Shown here piece after piece: positions 22,148 to 33,769 of a stretch of 60,000 bases of DNA (within the stretch, counting starts at the first letter, position 1; every line of letters starts with the position of its first letter). The DNA comes from Takakia lepidozioides (Eukaryota > Streptophyta > Takakiopsida > Takakiales > Takakiaceae), in assembly GCA_030704615.1 (NCBI GenBank), contig CM060734.1, positions 39,822,042-39,882,041 on the forward strand, in the 5' to 3' direction. The notes beneath the pieces were generated by a model that was not told where the DNA came from, made no database searches, and saw only the letters and a list, made by a program, of their open reading frames with translations. A program made the position numbers and the translations under genes.

Positions 22148-23761
22148 TCAGGGGATGGGAGAACTCCGGGCTCGGCGAAGTCTTATGCCACCGAGGAAAT
22201 CTGGAGCCGGTCTCGGGAGTATGAGTACTGCAGCGATGCCACCGAGAAGTGCAGCGACAGCTCCAAGCAAAAACCCAGGCAAATTCCCACCCCCAAAAAG
22301 CTCGTCCCAGGGACCACCTCCCACAGAGACCAACACCTGTGGCATAACTACGGCGAGATTCAACACACCCATCGACAAACCTTGACCACCACCAATTTTA
22401 TCCGTGAAAGTTGCTGTCAATGCATAAGGCACACTGTACGTCACTGCAAGTGGTACTCCAAGGACTGCAAAAAGGAGCAGAGATGAAATCCTGATAGACA
22501 GAGGTGGCCCTGTAGGCCCAAAGGTTGACCGTTTTGCAGCTACTGTGATGAGCGCAGTCGCCGCAAAACAAGCTGCCAGTACCATGTTACCCAGGCCCCA
22601 CACATAGCTCGAACCCAATTTCCGGCAGAGATACTCAATGGAGAGGGACGACAGTCCAAGCACTACAGAGTTGAGCATGAGACCGAAGGCACCCATGTGA
22701 ACACCATCTGCGTAGAGCTTCGAGACAACCGGGTCCGAGGAAGATGGTTCCCCCCGGTAAACCTCGCGTCCCATCCAATCAGTATCAAAGAGAGTGAATG
22801 GGAACCAGGCTATCCAAGTGAGTGCAGTTACAAGCAGGATATACCACATGGGCCGTGGGAGGTTCTTCAGTGCTTGAATCAACTCCCAGAACAACGCCTC
22901 CGATTCCTCCTCCTCTTCATCCTCCTCCGCGTCCTCGCCATCCTCACTACCTCCCGAGACACTTGCAGCAGTCTCTACAGCCTCCGGGTCGGTGGGCTTT
23001 TCGGCCAGCAACGGGGTGGTAGAACCCGCAACCACATGCTTGCTGGCGACTGGATCCCACGGAATCTCCGCGGCTGCTGTTAAGCTCAGAAGAGTCGTAA
23101 ACACCAGCATGATGATGGCAAGCAGAAATGCCGATTTAAGATTGGCACAGGCAACATCACACGCTGCCGTATGAGTAAAGGGGAAGATCAGGTACCAGCC
23201 ACCGAAGGCCCCAGTAGCGTACCCCAGGACATTGCCCACAGCCATGAAGAGAGAATAGTAAGCATTCGCTCTCCGAGTCCGCCGTTGATCCTTCCCAGTG
23301 AAATCTGCCAACAGAGCTCGACAGGGCCCCTGCAACGTATTGTTAGCCAAGTCCAAAAGCCAGAACCCAATAACAAAAATCACGATTGCACGCGGTCTGA
23401 CACCATGCGAATCCCCCAACAAGTACCCCAAATCAGCAGCATACCCAATCACGAAAACAGCAACAATCACAAGCAAGCCCCCAACAACTATGAACGGCCG
23501 CCGTCTTCCCCACCGACTCGTACACCGATCACTGAAATGCCCCACAACCGGCTGCACAAACATCCCCGAAATCGGACCACACAACCATATCAAACTCGCC
23601 CAGGCATGCGGAATTCCCAACTCCTGCACGTATGGCGTCAGTAAAGACAGCTGCAAAGCCCAACCAAATTGCACTCCAGCCGCCACCGATGCTACCTGCG
23701 CTAAAGCCCTCAACGGAACCCGATTCTTCCCTTTGTTCGGCCTCCTCACCTCCGTCCCCAT
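22148..23761 (-). CDS. SUT: Sucrose/H+ symporter (SUT/SUC family), intact and intronless
   Basis: A 537-residue protein of the GPH/MFS sucrose transporter family, close to the usual length of about 500-600. It moves sucrose with protons across the plasma membrane or tonoplast. Seen directly: QFGWALQLSLLTPYVQELGI in TM1 and PHAWASLIWLCGPISG in TM2, including the conserved His; the MFS loop SRWGRRRPFI; the LLDLANNTLQGPCRALLADF segment; the central cytoplasmic loop with an acidic run (EDGEDAEEDEEEEESE); and the second half with LTWIAWFPFTLFDTDWMGRE, GVPLAVTYSVPYALTA and GQGLSMGVLNLAVVMPQ. Twelve membrane segments are plausible. The ATG start is preceded by a CT-rich leader. No lesions. Single-exon structure contrasts with many angiosperm SUTs. 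The clade needs a tree. Confidence 0.95.
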   Translation of the reverse strand: MGTEVRRPNKGKNRVPLRALAQVASVAAGVQFGWALQLSLLTPYVQELGIPHAWASLIWLCGPISGMFVQPVVGHFSDRCTSRWGRRRPFIVVGGLLVIVAVFVIGYAADLGYLLGDSHGVRPRAIVIFVIGFWLLDLANNTLQGPCRALLADFTGKDQRRTRRANAYYSLFMAVGNVLGYATGAFGGWYLIFPFTHTAACDVACANLKSAFLLAIIMLVFTTLLSLTAAAEIPWDPVASKHVVAGSTTPLLAEKPTDPEAVETAASVSGGSEDGEDAEEDEEEEESEALFWELIQALKNLPRPMWYILLVTALTWIAWFPFTLFDTDWMGREVYRGEPSSSDPVVSKLYADGVHMGAFGLMLNSVVLGLSSLSIEYLCRKLGSSYVWGLGNMVLAACFAATALITVAAKRSTFGPTGPPLSIRISSLLLFAVLGVPLAVTYSVPYALTATFTDKIGGGQGLSMGVLNLAVVMPQVLVSVGGGPWDELFGGGNLPGFLLGAVAALLGGIAAVLILPRPAPDFLGGIRLRRARSSPIP

Positions 23762-24030
23762 CCTCCCTCCCTCCCTCCCTCCCCTCTCCTCCTAAGATTC
23801 CTTCCTTCCCTGCACTCAGATCCACTTCTCCTTCACAAAACTACACTTTCTAATTCTACTCAACAGCCTCCATACAATCTATTTCTCTCTTGTCTCTCCC
23901 TCTCTATCTCTCTCTATCGATCTCTATCTCCCTCTCAATCCTTCTTATCAGTCTCCTTCTTCCACACACTCGTCTCCGCAGACAGCACTCCCTCCATCGC
24001 TCATCTCTCTGCTTGCGCTGGCCCACCGCA
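23762..24030 (-). promoter_or_regulatory. Pyrimidine/purine-biased leader of the sucrose transporter
   Basis: The 270 bases upstream of the start codon carry CTCC/CTCT runs on the plus strand (23,760-23,790 and 23,880-23,945), so the transcript strand is GA-rich. Such GA/CT tracts are common in plant 5' UTRs and core promoters. No clear TATA box was identified. Confidence 0.35.
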
Positions 24031-24099
24031 GGACTCTTTCGCTTTTTGCTTTTCTCTTTCCGTTTTTTCTGAACTTGCTTTGTTTCATGCATACCAGGC

Positions 24100-25310
24100 C
24101 ACTGACTATTCTTGACTCCCCGTTGAGAGCAAAATTAGCCACTCTCGTAAAAATCAGGTCATAAGGACCCGCCGTGTAATGTGGTAGTTAGGATTTGATC
24201 CCGGAACTACCCCAAATTTTCAAATTTTCAAATAAAATGTTCAGAAAGGAATTTTGCACACCGCCCTTGAACTTCAAAGTACGGACGGTTCTTCCCCCAA
24301 ATTGAAACAAAGAAAAAAAATTGTTGTATTTTTGTAAATAATTTAATTATGGTTAGAATATGTGAAAGTGATATTGAAATGGAGGTTTTAAAAATAAATA
24401 AATGGAGGCGATATGACGTCCAGGTAGGTTAACGTGTTCCTCGTTGGCTCGATCCCGTAGAGCGCAGTCCACAGGAGAGAGGGCCCACGTTTTGTTTATT
24501 GTTAGATATTGTGAACATTTCCCGTTGGAGGTTCGATCCCAGCACGCGGGGGCCACTAGCGTACCGGTAAGTGTCCGTGTCATTACACGGGAAACGAGAC
24601 GGAAAGTGTATCCGGCTGACATACACTTTTCGGTTACGTGATCGCTGGGTTCCGGCCTGCTTATTAGGGCCGGCCCTACCAACCAAAATATCGCCTCTAA
24701 CTTCTCTGACGGTACTGACTCAGTTAGCAGGCAGGGTATTAGTATAATTATACTGTGCTAAACTTAGCCCTCATATTTTAGCCATTCCAACACCGGTGCC
24801 CTTCCTCGCCATTGGCCATTCCAATCCTTTCCCTTTTTTCGACCTTCAGGAATAGCCCCTGCCAGAATTTGGTAGCCCTATTCAGAAGGATTGTATTCCT
24901 CTGTCTGCGTTATGTTTAAATAGCAGAACTAGGGTTTCGGGAGTGGAACCCAGGCTCAGCTGTAGGTAAAGAGCTTTGGATGGATAAGTGAGAGGAGTTG
25001 AATATCATTCATTGATGACGAGGCACAGTTGAGTGAAGAGATGGTACTTAGTCCAAGAGTTGTGGATGTAATACGCAAAGGAATGTCGGGCTGGGTGTCA
25101 TCGGCCCACCCATTCCGACCATAGTACATGATACACGAAATTGATCACGTTTTTTTTGTAAACAAAGGGAAATACCCGGAGAGTGACCGCTCACAAATCA
25201 GGCCCCTTAATAGTGAGAGGAGAAAATAACCTCTTTCACGGTAACCTCGCCATGAATGTGTAGAAATGGGACACCGGCCTCAGGGAAGGGGAGAAGAGTA
25301 TACCACACCC
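24100..25310. other. Upstream intergenic DNA, no gene seen
   Basis: AT-rich and CG-poor patches with several box B-like words (GGCTCGATCCCG at about 24,448, GGTTCGATCCCA at about 24,530, and an inverse GGGATCAAATCC at about 24,195). These suggest worn tRNA-derived repeats, but box A partners are missing. Confidence 0.3.
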
Positions 25311-25314
25311 GTCA

Positions 25315-25388
25315 AGTAGCAGGATTTGACCCCAGAATCATCTGGGTAGCACTCACTGCACTCAACAACTGAGCTACTGACTGTTGAC
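25315..25388 (-). mobile_element. tRNA-derived SINE-like unit
   Basis: On the minus strand, TAGCTCAGTTGTTGAGTGC (box A region) is followed about 35 bases later by GGGGTCAAATCC (box B). This is the tRNA internal promoter arrangement, and no complete tRNA can be folded. Confidence 0.45.
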
Positions 25389-25524
25389 CAGTGGTCATGA
25401 CCACGAGGGCCTTGGGGCTCTTTTCTTTTCTTTTTCTATATTCTTGTCAAAAAGGGAAACAGGGCCTGGAACAATGCTGAGTCACAAATCAGGCCCCTTG
25501 GTTATAGGGAGAGGTGAATATATA

Positions 25525-25625
25525 TATATTCAAGGGCTGCCGCCTTGCAATGGGAGGATTGGACCCACAACCATTCCAAGGTGGTAGGTGCCCATTACTA
25601 CTGGGCTACAACTTGGTTGTCGAGA
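25525..25625 (-). mobile_element. tRNA-derived SINE-like unit
   Basis: Minus-strand TAGCCCAGTAGTAATGGGCA is followed by GTGGGTCCAATCCTCC. The first word is close to the unit at 19,158, so both probably belong to one SINE family. Confidence 0.48.
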
Positions 25626-25774
25626 AACTAATCTCCCTAACCATCTTTTGAAAATTAAAATCGGCCTACCTAGAGGGAACATTGGCCAATGCCTACGGGC
25701 CCACTAAATTATTGTGTCTTCATCCCAAGGGACTAGGTACTAGGGAATAGTACCTGCCGTTGGAAAGTGAACAC

Positions 25775-26405
25775 TACCGTCCCTTATCAACGGTTTAGGC
25801 ATTTTTGTGCCTAATAATTATTAAAAACCAGACAGACTGCTTAGGCACGTTTCTCAAACCATTTCTCACATTAGGCATCTTCATGCTATAATTTTTTAGA
25901 ATTAGGCACATGAGAAGAGAAAACATTTATTTTCTTAAAAATTAAAATACAAAATAGAAACCCAATGCCCATGGGCCCTTGTCCCATGCCAACAGGCCCA
26001 GTCCAAACCTCCTCCAAGCTTGCAGGCTCCAGCTACCTTCATTTCCGTGCATACCCTAAAAGTGCACCCTAATGATGATTAGTGAGGGGGATGAATATGA
26101 TGATATTGTCGAGTCCATGCATGAGTCTTTCGAAGTTACATGGAGCTCTCGCAAATAGATTCGGATTTGTAGGAAGTTATTTCCGTACACATATATTTGT
26201 ATTGATTTTTGTTCAATGAAATTTTCATCTTATTACAAACAACATGAGAAGAGGCCTGAAAGTTTTTTGCTGGAAGTTTTAGGCATTAGGCACTTTGGCC
26301 CCACAATTTCCGTGCAATTAGGCCAAAATTTGAAAAATTCCCAAAACGGGTTAGGCACTTTCAATTTGAATTAATTATTGCCTAAACGGTTGATAAGGGA
26401 GGGTA
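25775..26405. mobile_element. 631-bp non-autonomous DNA element with 27-bp terminal inverted repeats
   Basis: The left end (25,775-25,801) and the inverse of the right end (26,379-26,405) agree at 25 of 27 positions; the inner part reads CCTTATCAAC then GTTTAGGCA. CAC flanks both sides (25,772-25,774 and 26,406-26,408), a possible 3-bp target-site duplication. TAGGCA recurs inside at least five times as subterminal repeats. No coding sequence is present. The superfamily is unclear: 3-bp duplications fit PIF/Harbinger or CACTA, but the ends match neither perfectly. Confidence 0.68.
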
Positions 26406-26519
26406 CACACCTTTGGCAAATCTTCTACAGTGTGGTGACGTCACAGTTGTCAAACACTTGAGGATAATGGAGTTGGGGGATTTAGTTGTTGGATACTTGG
26501 AGAGAGGTGAGTTATAACC

Positions 26520-27140
26520 CAATCATATGTTGGACTGGTATCGTATTTTGAACATACCAGGCTGGTACTGGTATAGAGGCCGCCTTCGTCCAATTGTGAT
26601 ACCAGGGAAGCACTAGTTTTGGCAAAAATCTGATATTTGAATACCATTGTGGTATTAATAATGCAGTATTGATGTGGTGTTTTACGGGTATCAATATCGA
26701 GAGTTTTGAAAAACCAATACCATGGCATTATCAATTCTGGTCTGGTATCCAGCAAACCCACCATAGATTCATATAAATCAAAACCCACTATGTGTACAAT
26801 CGCATGCTTCTCATTGAATTTATTCGTCAAAGTATCCAGCTTCTTGTATTTCATCTTCATTTGCATTTAAGAGCTCAGATTCAAGCCACATCCATATTGT
26901 GCATAGTCAATACTCATACCTAGGTTTTCCTCACAAAAATGGATCTAATACTAGTATCAAGTACCAAATCGTCAGCCACCTACCACGCTGGTAGGATATC
27001 GCCCATAGTATTAGGAAACATAATACCCATGCCAATATGGGTATATGCTAGGTAGTGGCGTGAGATGATACCAGACTGGTCTAGTACTTAATACCAGTAC
27101 ATATATTAATATTGATACCAATACCAGTTCAACACTGGTT
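26520..27140. repeat. Tract rich in TACCAG/CTGGTA palindromic words
   Basis: ATACCAGGCTGGTA (about 26,557), TACCACGCTGGTA (about 26,978) and ATACCAGACTGGT (about 27,068) are near-perfect palindromes. Many half sites (GGTAT, ATACC, CTGGTAT) lie between them. The surrounding DNA is AT-rich and has no gene. Confidence 0.5.
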
Positions 27141-27304
27141 ATAACCAAGAGAATGTCGGGTGTAATGAAGACGCGGGCTCTTGCCGTAGACCTATGCAGC
27201 GGGCTAGCAACAAAGAGGAGTGTGTGAAGGCATCAAAAGTCATTGTATAAATTTTTACACATGGATCCTATGTATCACAAATCTATTGTGTGTATGCAAC
27301 GCTG

Positions 27305-27960
27305 AGAGTGAAATTACCAGTGTTGGGCGGGTATATGGGTGGGAGGCGGGCAACAACCCGGGTATTAAAGGACCTGCCTGGCGGCCTTTAAAATCACGAT
27401 ATCCGGCAAAAGCCCTGCACATGCGGGTATTGCATTTTCAATGACCGTCCCAAAGCCCTGCATAGGCGGGTATTAGCTAGGGTTATACCCTTGAAATACC
27501 CAGGTTGGGGTGGTGTTAAGGGATCTTGACCTGGTCATCCATCTTATGGTTAGGGTTCAACATATTCATCCAAATGTCAAGAGCAGCTACAGGTAATTTT
27601 GTGTCTACTTCTTTATCGTGCATGTGTCAACATATTCATCCAAATGTCAGGAGCAATTACAGGTAAATTTGTCTCTACTTCTTTATCATGCATGTATCAA
27701 TGGTGCTCTAGCCCACTTGGCTAACATGTCTATGCCCAGGTTGATAACCGCCGGGTATTTCACTTTAAATACCCCTAGGGTTGATACCCGACCTAAAATG
27801 AAATTCTGATTAAGATTGATGTCCGCCAGGTATAATTATTTCTACTATGGCTCTATACCCGGCCTGACGGACATCAAGATTTAAGGAATACCCCATAGCC
27901 CTGCCCGGTGGGTATAATCAAATCCATATACCCGCCCAACTACTGGAAATTACTTCTACA
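27305..27960. repeat. Tract rich in GGGTAT/ATACCC words
   Basis: GGGTAT and ATACCC alternate about every 30-60 bases, often as facing pairs with short loops (for example the pair around 27,755-27,800 with TTTAAA between). Outer words such as GCGGGTAT and CCGCC recur. No coding sequence was recognised. Confidence 0.45.
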
Positions 27961-28194
27961 ATGCAATTTTCAATGTTTCATTATGACATATGGCTATGGA
28001 GTGATATTTTACAGGATCGAAGATCATACGATCCTACCACACTCGACAAGGTAATAGGATTCAGTGCCCTTGAGATTCATATGACATATGTATCTTTTTT
28101 TAATTGAGTGAATGTCATAAAGATACTATCGTCCGTGTGAATTTAACAAACAACTCTCTTTTCATCAAAAAATGTAGCGTACGACTCACACAAT

Positions 28195-29695
28195 AGTGAC
28201 GTTACCAGTCACCACCGTGCCCTATGCATTCACACCAACTTCGCAGCTAAATTGGTGGTGGTCAAGGTTTGCACGTGATGGGTGAATCTCATGGTAACTT
28301 TGCCACATATGTTGGGGTCTCTCTCTTAGAGGTGGTCACTAGGACAAGTTTTTTTTTCGGGAGTGAAAATTTGTCTAGGTGTTTGCTTTTGAGCTATCAT
28401 TGCAATTCTCAATGGCATGGCTACAATACTCATACTACCAAGACCGCTCATGATTTTCCTCAATGACACCCAAAAAACATGTGGATGTGTTGCTGAAGCA
28501 AGCGTAAAATATGGTGTCACTTGACCTCAAAGTTCTATTGCCTTCCGGTGGAAGGTGGACACCTTTATGGGCCCTTTATGGCATACAACATGCACTTTGA
28601 TTCCCGGAGTTCTCCCATCCCTTGAACTTCTTTGCAGCGTTTTTTTTATTGGCAAATTTCAACCTCAAAAAATAAAATAAAATATTATGTCATAAATTCC
28701 TTATTTTTTCAAGGATGAAATCACCAAATTTCTCCAAATAAAAATTAAATTACGGATGAATTCATCAAATATGGATGATATAAATGGATTAAAGTACAGA
28801 GATGGATGAATTTCAGTGGATGAACAGAATATACTGCTATTCTTTGCAAAAATTTGTAGCCACTCGTGCTGTTTTCTAAATTTCTTAAGAAAAACATTAC
28901 TTCTTTGAGGAATCGCCGCCTCATTGCAATATTCAAAGCGCATAATTAGCATTGATAGCATCTTATTGGCGTATGTGCAAGTTCATCGCCTCTAACCTTC
29001 TCAAAGGATGTCCTTGGGATTCATAATTGATAGATTTTCTAAACATTTCTTCACAATGCCAGGGTGTGAGGGCACAATCATGAGTCATAAGTTCAATTTT
29101 CTATGAATGTAGACACATAGTACTGTTATGATTATTGAGCGGGGGAGAGTTTGTTATGCACAAGGCTAGCTCGGTACATGGAGTCCATGAAGTATGGGGT
29201 GGGTGTGGCCATGTTTGGGGGATTTGGACGTGGCATAGCATAAAACGTCTGTTAGGGTATAATAAATGTCAGAACAAGTTTTGTCTTTGGTTCCTCATAA
29301 AAGTGCAATGTCTGTCTAAGTGGTTGGACATGGTGTGCATGAGGTGTGGGGAGGATACCCACTTGGATATATAGGATTTTGTGTAGGTACGGGATGTTTG
29401 GATTTGTTCTCTGGATTTCTGTTGTGGTATATATTCTATGTAGGTCCCATGTGGATTCTATAGCCGGGAATCTAGCCGTGGTTGCAGGGACTAACCAAAA
29501 CAGATGTGTGTGTGCTACGCGTCTGTTGTGGAGAAAACCTAGTATTTGTGTGAGCATAATGTGAGCAAAATCTAACTTTTACTTTTAAGTTTCAATGTAA
29601 GAGCGGATAATTGTACACATGTTTCAAGCTGAACCAAAACTCCCACACTGACATTTGTTGGATTGGTTTGGGACACAAGCAAGAAAGTTGACTAA
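28195..29695 (+). pseudogene. Inverted decayed duplicate of the sucrose transporter 3' end
   Basis: 28,195-28,470 aligns with the last transmembrane part of the transporter at 22,148-23,761. Shared words are GCCCTATGCATT, AAATTGGTGGTGGTCAAGG and TACTCATACTACC, with frame-breaking indels and stops. 28,985-29,180 and 29,577-29,690 then match the 3' flank (CAATGCCAGGGTGTGAGGGC; GTACACATGTTTCAAGC) in the same relative order, separated by unrelated insertions. Only the C-terminal part of the gene is found. The orientation is opposite to the intact gene about 5 kb away, so this is an old inverted segmental duplication. Confidence 0.82.
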
Positions 29696-32354
29696 GTTAT
29701 TTGGCGAGAGTAAGTTATGGGGTTACTTCACCTCCAATAGATATTTTGACTTTCCAAATGTGTTAAGTATACACTAACTAATGGCCAGAGTTGGGATATC
29801 GCGATTGGTCACAAGGACCTCAAGTTCCCAAGTATCCCCACATCAAATATCCAATTCATTCATAATCCCATCTTTTGTAGTTGGCATAGGTTAGCTATAA
29901 TGGGTGACTTGTGACAAACTTGTGCCATGGGCCATTTGTTGGGGGTTCTAACACCTGCTAAATTTATGTAGATGATGCAAAAAATGTGAACTAAAAAATC
30001 CCCGGTGACTGCTTCGGGCCATAAAAGTGCATGTTATGTGTTTTTGTTCGAGAATTTGTTGACCAACATAACAGCCACCCTCACCCACAAAAAAACTAGG
30101 ACAGTGAACCCATGAAGAAACCTTCTTGAAAGATCTTTCTAAAGCCAGTTGACCCCATCTGAAGGAGTATCCAAGTGAACCCAACTCAGTTTTCGGCACA
30201 GCAGGAGTTCAACATGGAACTGGTTGCTTGCTACCAATGACCAAGATAATAATTGTTATCAAAGACTCGAGATGATTGTGAGAGCTCTTCATTCTCATTC
30301 ACTCGAGCACTTGGTGCATTGCCAATGGAACCTATTCAGTGTGATTCCTTTGGTAATAAAGCTACACAAACAGCTCATCCGCAAGCTACATTTCATCTCC
30401 TGATAAATAGGGTGAAGCTGATGAAGATGGCTAGTGCAATTCGCATAGCCGGGAAGGGCAATGTTATAAGGTGATGAGTTGTTGCTTTTGTGGTTAGTTG
30501 TATCTGTAGCCCAATTTCATGGGGTCTCTGTGCGAAGACAGTCTCCTGGTTTGACCAAGGGATGAACGCATGCACATCCATAATGCCTAACAACTGATAA
30601 TGACCTCTACAATCAAAACCATAAGGAGGTTATATTAAAAATGGTAATTCAAAATGAGGGTTTTATAATTTTTAAATTTGCGACAGAAAAGAGGGAATTA
30701 CCTTAATTTGGTGGAGCCCAAAACTCCAGATCAGGTCCATATGTGAGTTATGAAAAAAATGTGGGCTATCCATGTCCACCTCAAGGTACATTTTCCTAGA
30801 GGTACTCTCAAGAGGAACTTTAAATATTCTATACTAAAGAAGTGGGACTTTCTTTCTCTGATCAATGCTTCAATTACTACTTAAAAGGGTAAAGAAACAT
30901 TTGTTTCTAGATATGCATTCATGTCAACCAATATGAGCAGGGAAGAGGCTCTGGCACGAGAGACAAAGACGTTGGAAAGTTCATGAAATTTCATTATCTA
31001 CAACTCCACTAATGCTCTTTCAAGAACTTGGTGGTTACCTCAACCCATGCTTACTTTTGTGACCCATTATCTTTAACATGTCAAGACCATTCCCACTATT
31101 TTAAAACCTATTTTCTTGCAGATGCCTAGATACTAATATGTATTTCTGAACACAACTCATCTTTTGCATGGTCAAAAATACAATCTCCAGAAACAAAAGG
31201 TGTGGTTAGTTATATATGGAGCCCAGTTTCATGGGTCTCTGCGGGAGACAAGTAACTAACTTTGTTCTTCACCCCTGCCTTGTTAAAGCGTCATGAAACA
31301 TATACCTCTTATGAGCACTACCAGAAAACCTTTACTAAATCTCCAGATGTGAGGTCAAGATATTAAAAAAAAAGTGTGATGGTTATTGGGAAAACCCCAC
31401 CGTTCAAGTAGCAAATTGGGCCACTTCATCCAAAGATACCCAACATAGAACCTCCAACAATTCCAAGAGTTTCAACCTCCAAAATTGTTGATACACACTA
31501 ACTAGAAGATAGTAATGTTTTACAATGAATCTCAAAGTGACATGCGACTGAATCAGTAAATCAAGAAACTACGCACAAACTACAAAGGTCCAAGAAGAGA
31601 AAGATTACTAGTCAGAAAAACGACAAAATACTTGCTCAGTTCAAACTATAAGTAGCAACTAGACGGAACCACATTCACACACACTAGTGTTACGTATGTC
31701 GGTATGATAATCATCAGCTAATCTAGTTCACGTGAATCAGACTACAGCTGTGTTTAGTGACCGACCTAAACTAATGATTCTAAAAATTCTTTGGCCTACA
31801 GATTTCCCGTACGAATCATGCTTCGACAAGTGGAGTGGAGCGGTGCCCCGTGGCCGTTACGTGTCTCTGCTTAGATTTACAGAGTTCCTTTTGTGTTGGA
31901 GGGCAGATTCAAGAGCCCCTTTGTTTCCACCATCTCCGTGAGTATAGTGAAAATATCGACGTTAACATTTGGTATTTGGGCAATTTTCATTGGGGCATGC
32001 TGCCTAGACAGTCTGTTTTGGACCTGGTAGCTTAATATTAGTTCCCCCTTGCATGTTTAGATTGCAAGAGGCATCACTGTTGTCTCTGCATGTTTAGATT
32101 GAGTTTTTTGCATCTACAACTCAATGCATTTGGGCCCAAGACGCAATATAGTTATTCAATATGAGTACAAGGGCCTCCGTCCCCTTTTTATTAAAAAAAA
32201 CATTAAAAAATCCGTTATTGCCATGTGTCCCATCCAATGTGGGCTATAGTCGACCCTAGATAAATGTTAAATGTTTTTTTTGTTATGTTACCCTTAATGT
32301 TATGAAACCTTGGCTCTATAAAAATTTACACTTGAAAACAACAACATAACATGA
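29696..32354. other. AT-rich intergenic DNA, no gene seen
   Basis: The only structure noticed is a direct repeat of about 50 bp at 30,488-30,545 and 31,199-31,252, sharing GTGGTTAGTT, TTTCATGGG and GTCTCTG. No other recognisable sequence. Confidence 0.4.
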
Positions 32355-32355
32355 A

Positions 32356-32537
32356 CATAATGGTTTTGAAAATAGATATTACCTCAACAATTGTTTTGAC
32401 CTCCCTCAAAAACTATTGTTGAGATAATTTTCTTTAAAAAAAAAGACATAATGGTTTCGAAAATAGATATTACCTCAATAATTATTTTTGACCTCCCTCA
32501 AAAACTATTGTTGAGGTAATTTTCTTTTTAAAAAAAC
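32356..32537. repeat. Tandem pair of 91-bp hairpin-forming units
   Basis: Units start at 32,356 and 32,447. In each, TTACCTCAA.AAT on the left pairs with ATTGTTGAG.TAAT on the right across a loop with GACCTCCCTC. Both units end in an A-rich run. Confidence 0.6.
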
Positions 32538-33021
32538 ACCCATGGCTCATTATTCATATTATAGAATTTACATTATGCCATGATAGATACCCACATCAAT
32601 TTTATATGTATAAATGGGACAAATACGAACCCCTCTTTGTGTTGGCCCTTCGTCAACATGAATGTAACATGGCCCCTTTACTATAAATACTGCATGTATT
32701 ATAGGAGCCGCTCATAGCCATGATATCCACATCCTTAAGGAAACCTCAAACTCTCCCCTAAATACATCACCCCTTCCGCACCATGCATTTTACAACTATC
32801 ACATTGCTTACAACCCTGAATCTTAACAAGTGAAAAATTGAAAGTGACCAACTTGCCACAGCTTAATTGATAAATTTGGTACCAATAGACCCATCTCTTA
32901 AAAGAGGTAGTACTTGCAAGGGGAAGAGGCTCTTTATTTACACTTGCTCCGGCAGGCGTTATATATATATAAACGCAAGAGTAGGCGATGAGACTTTAGA
33001 TCAGCTTTAAAATCCTCATCC
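32538..33021. other. AT-rich spacer, no gene seen
   Basis: Nothing recognisable apart from a short (TA)n run at about 32,960. Confidence 0.35.
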
Positions 33022-33180
33022 ATGGATAATTTTGTAGCGGATATTCAGTACGAGAAAGGAAGGGAAAATTCGAAAGCTCATGATACAGTGACTCGTGTGG
33101 CTCCACATGTTTCCAGGCCCATGGTGATCCTGGAAGATTTAACAGCTTTTGATGTTACCCATCCAACAACTTCCCCTAGA
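33022..33180 (+). pseudogene. Small remnant of a Ty3-type RNase H/connection region
   Basis: The open stretch reads FVADIQYEKGRENSKAHDTV. In Ty3/Gypsy polyproteins the RNase H domain ends in a similar phrase, and the intact element in this window has [20 protein letters not shown]. The catalytic part is absent and the homology is short, so this is a suggestion only. Confidence 0.35.
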
Positions 33181-33769
33181 ATGTTCTACAGATGTGTTGT
33201 GCAAACCCTGTTATGGATCTTCTCTCTTGAGATCCTCGGCCTATTAGGAGGTAGCCTATACTATAAGCGCACACAAATGCATGCATATGGAGGAATGTAT
33301 GTGTGCATACAAATTTTAGATATGCATAGGAACAATTTTATATGCACAACACTTAAATAAGGGTACCCAAAAAAAATAAAAATAAATTGTGATTCATCTA
33401 ATCTTAGGGTCCATAGTCAAAATATCAAAGGATGGAATAAGAATATTCTATATAGAATATTCCATATTCATTGTATTATTATTCCACATGGGTGAGTGTA
33501 GGAATGGGAGAGGAACATGTTGCTTTTATGGCTTTCCAACATGAGAAAAAAGGTCGAAAAATTAAAAAGTGACGAGGCACGACTCCTTGTTAGTTACAAA
33601 TGGTGAAGGTACGGGCTCTTCCAATGGTGGGAGTCTAGTTTGAAGTTCAGAATGGAGCAATGCTCAGGGAATGCTAGGGAGCTTGACAATGTGATGGAGA
33701 TGGTCCGCCTGCGCATTTGGGTAGTAAATGGCGATGGCCCGCAAGGGAATTCAATTTTACAAAAAGACT

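Noticed and set aside
22697-23795. Plus-strand open frames opposite the sucrose transporter
   Set aside because: They are antisense shadows of the intact transporter and have no motifs of their own.
24420-24560. tRNA or SINE units with GGTTCGATCCC
   Set aside because: Box B-like words occur without a box A at the right distance.
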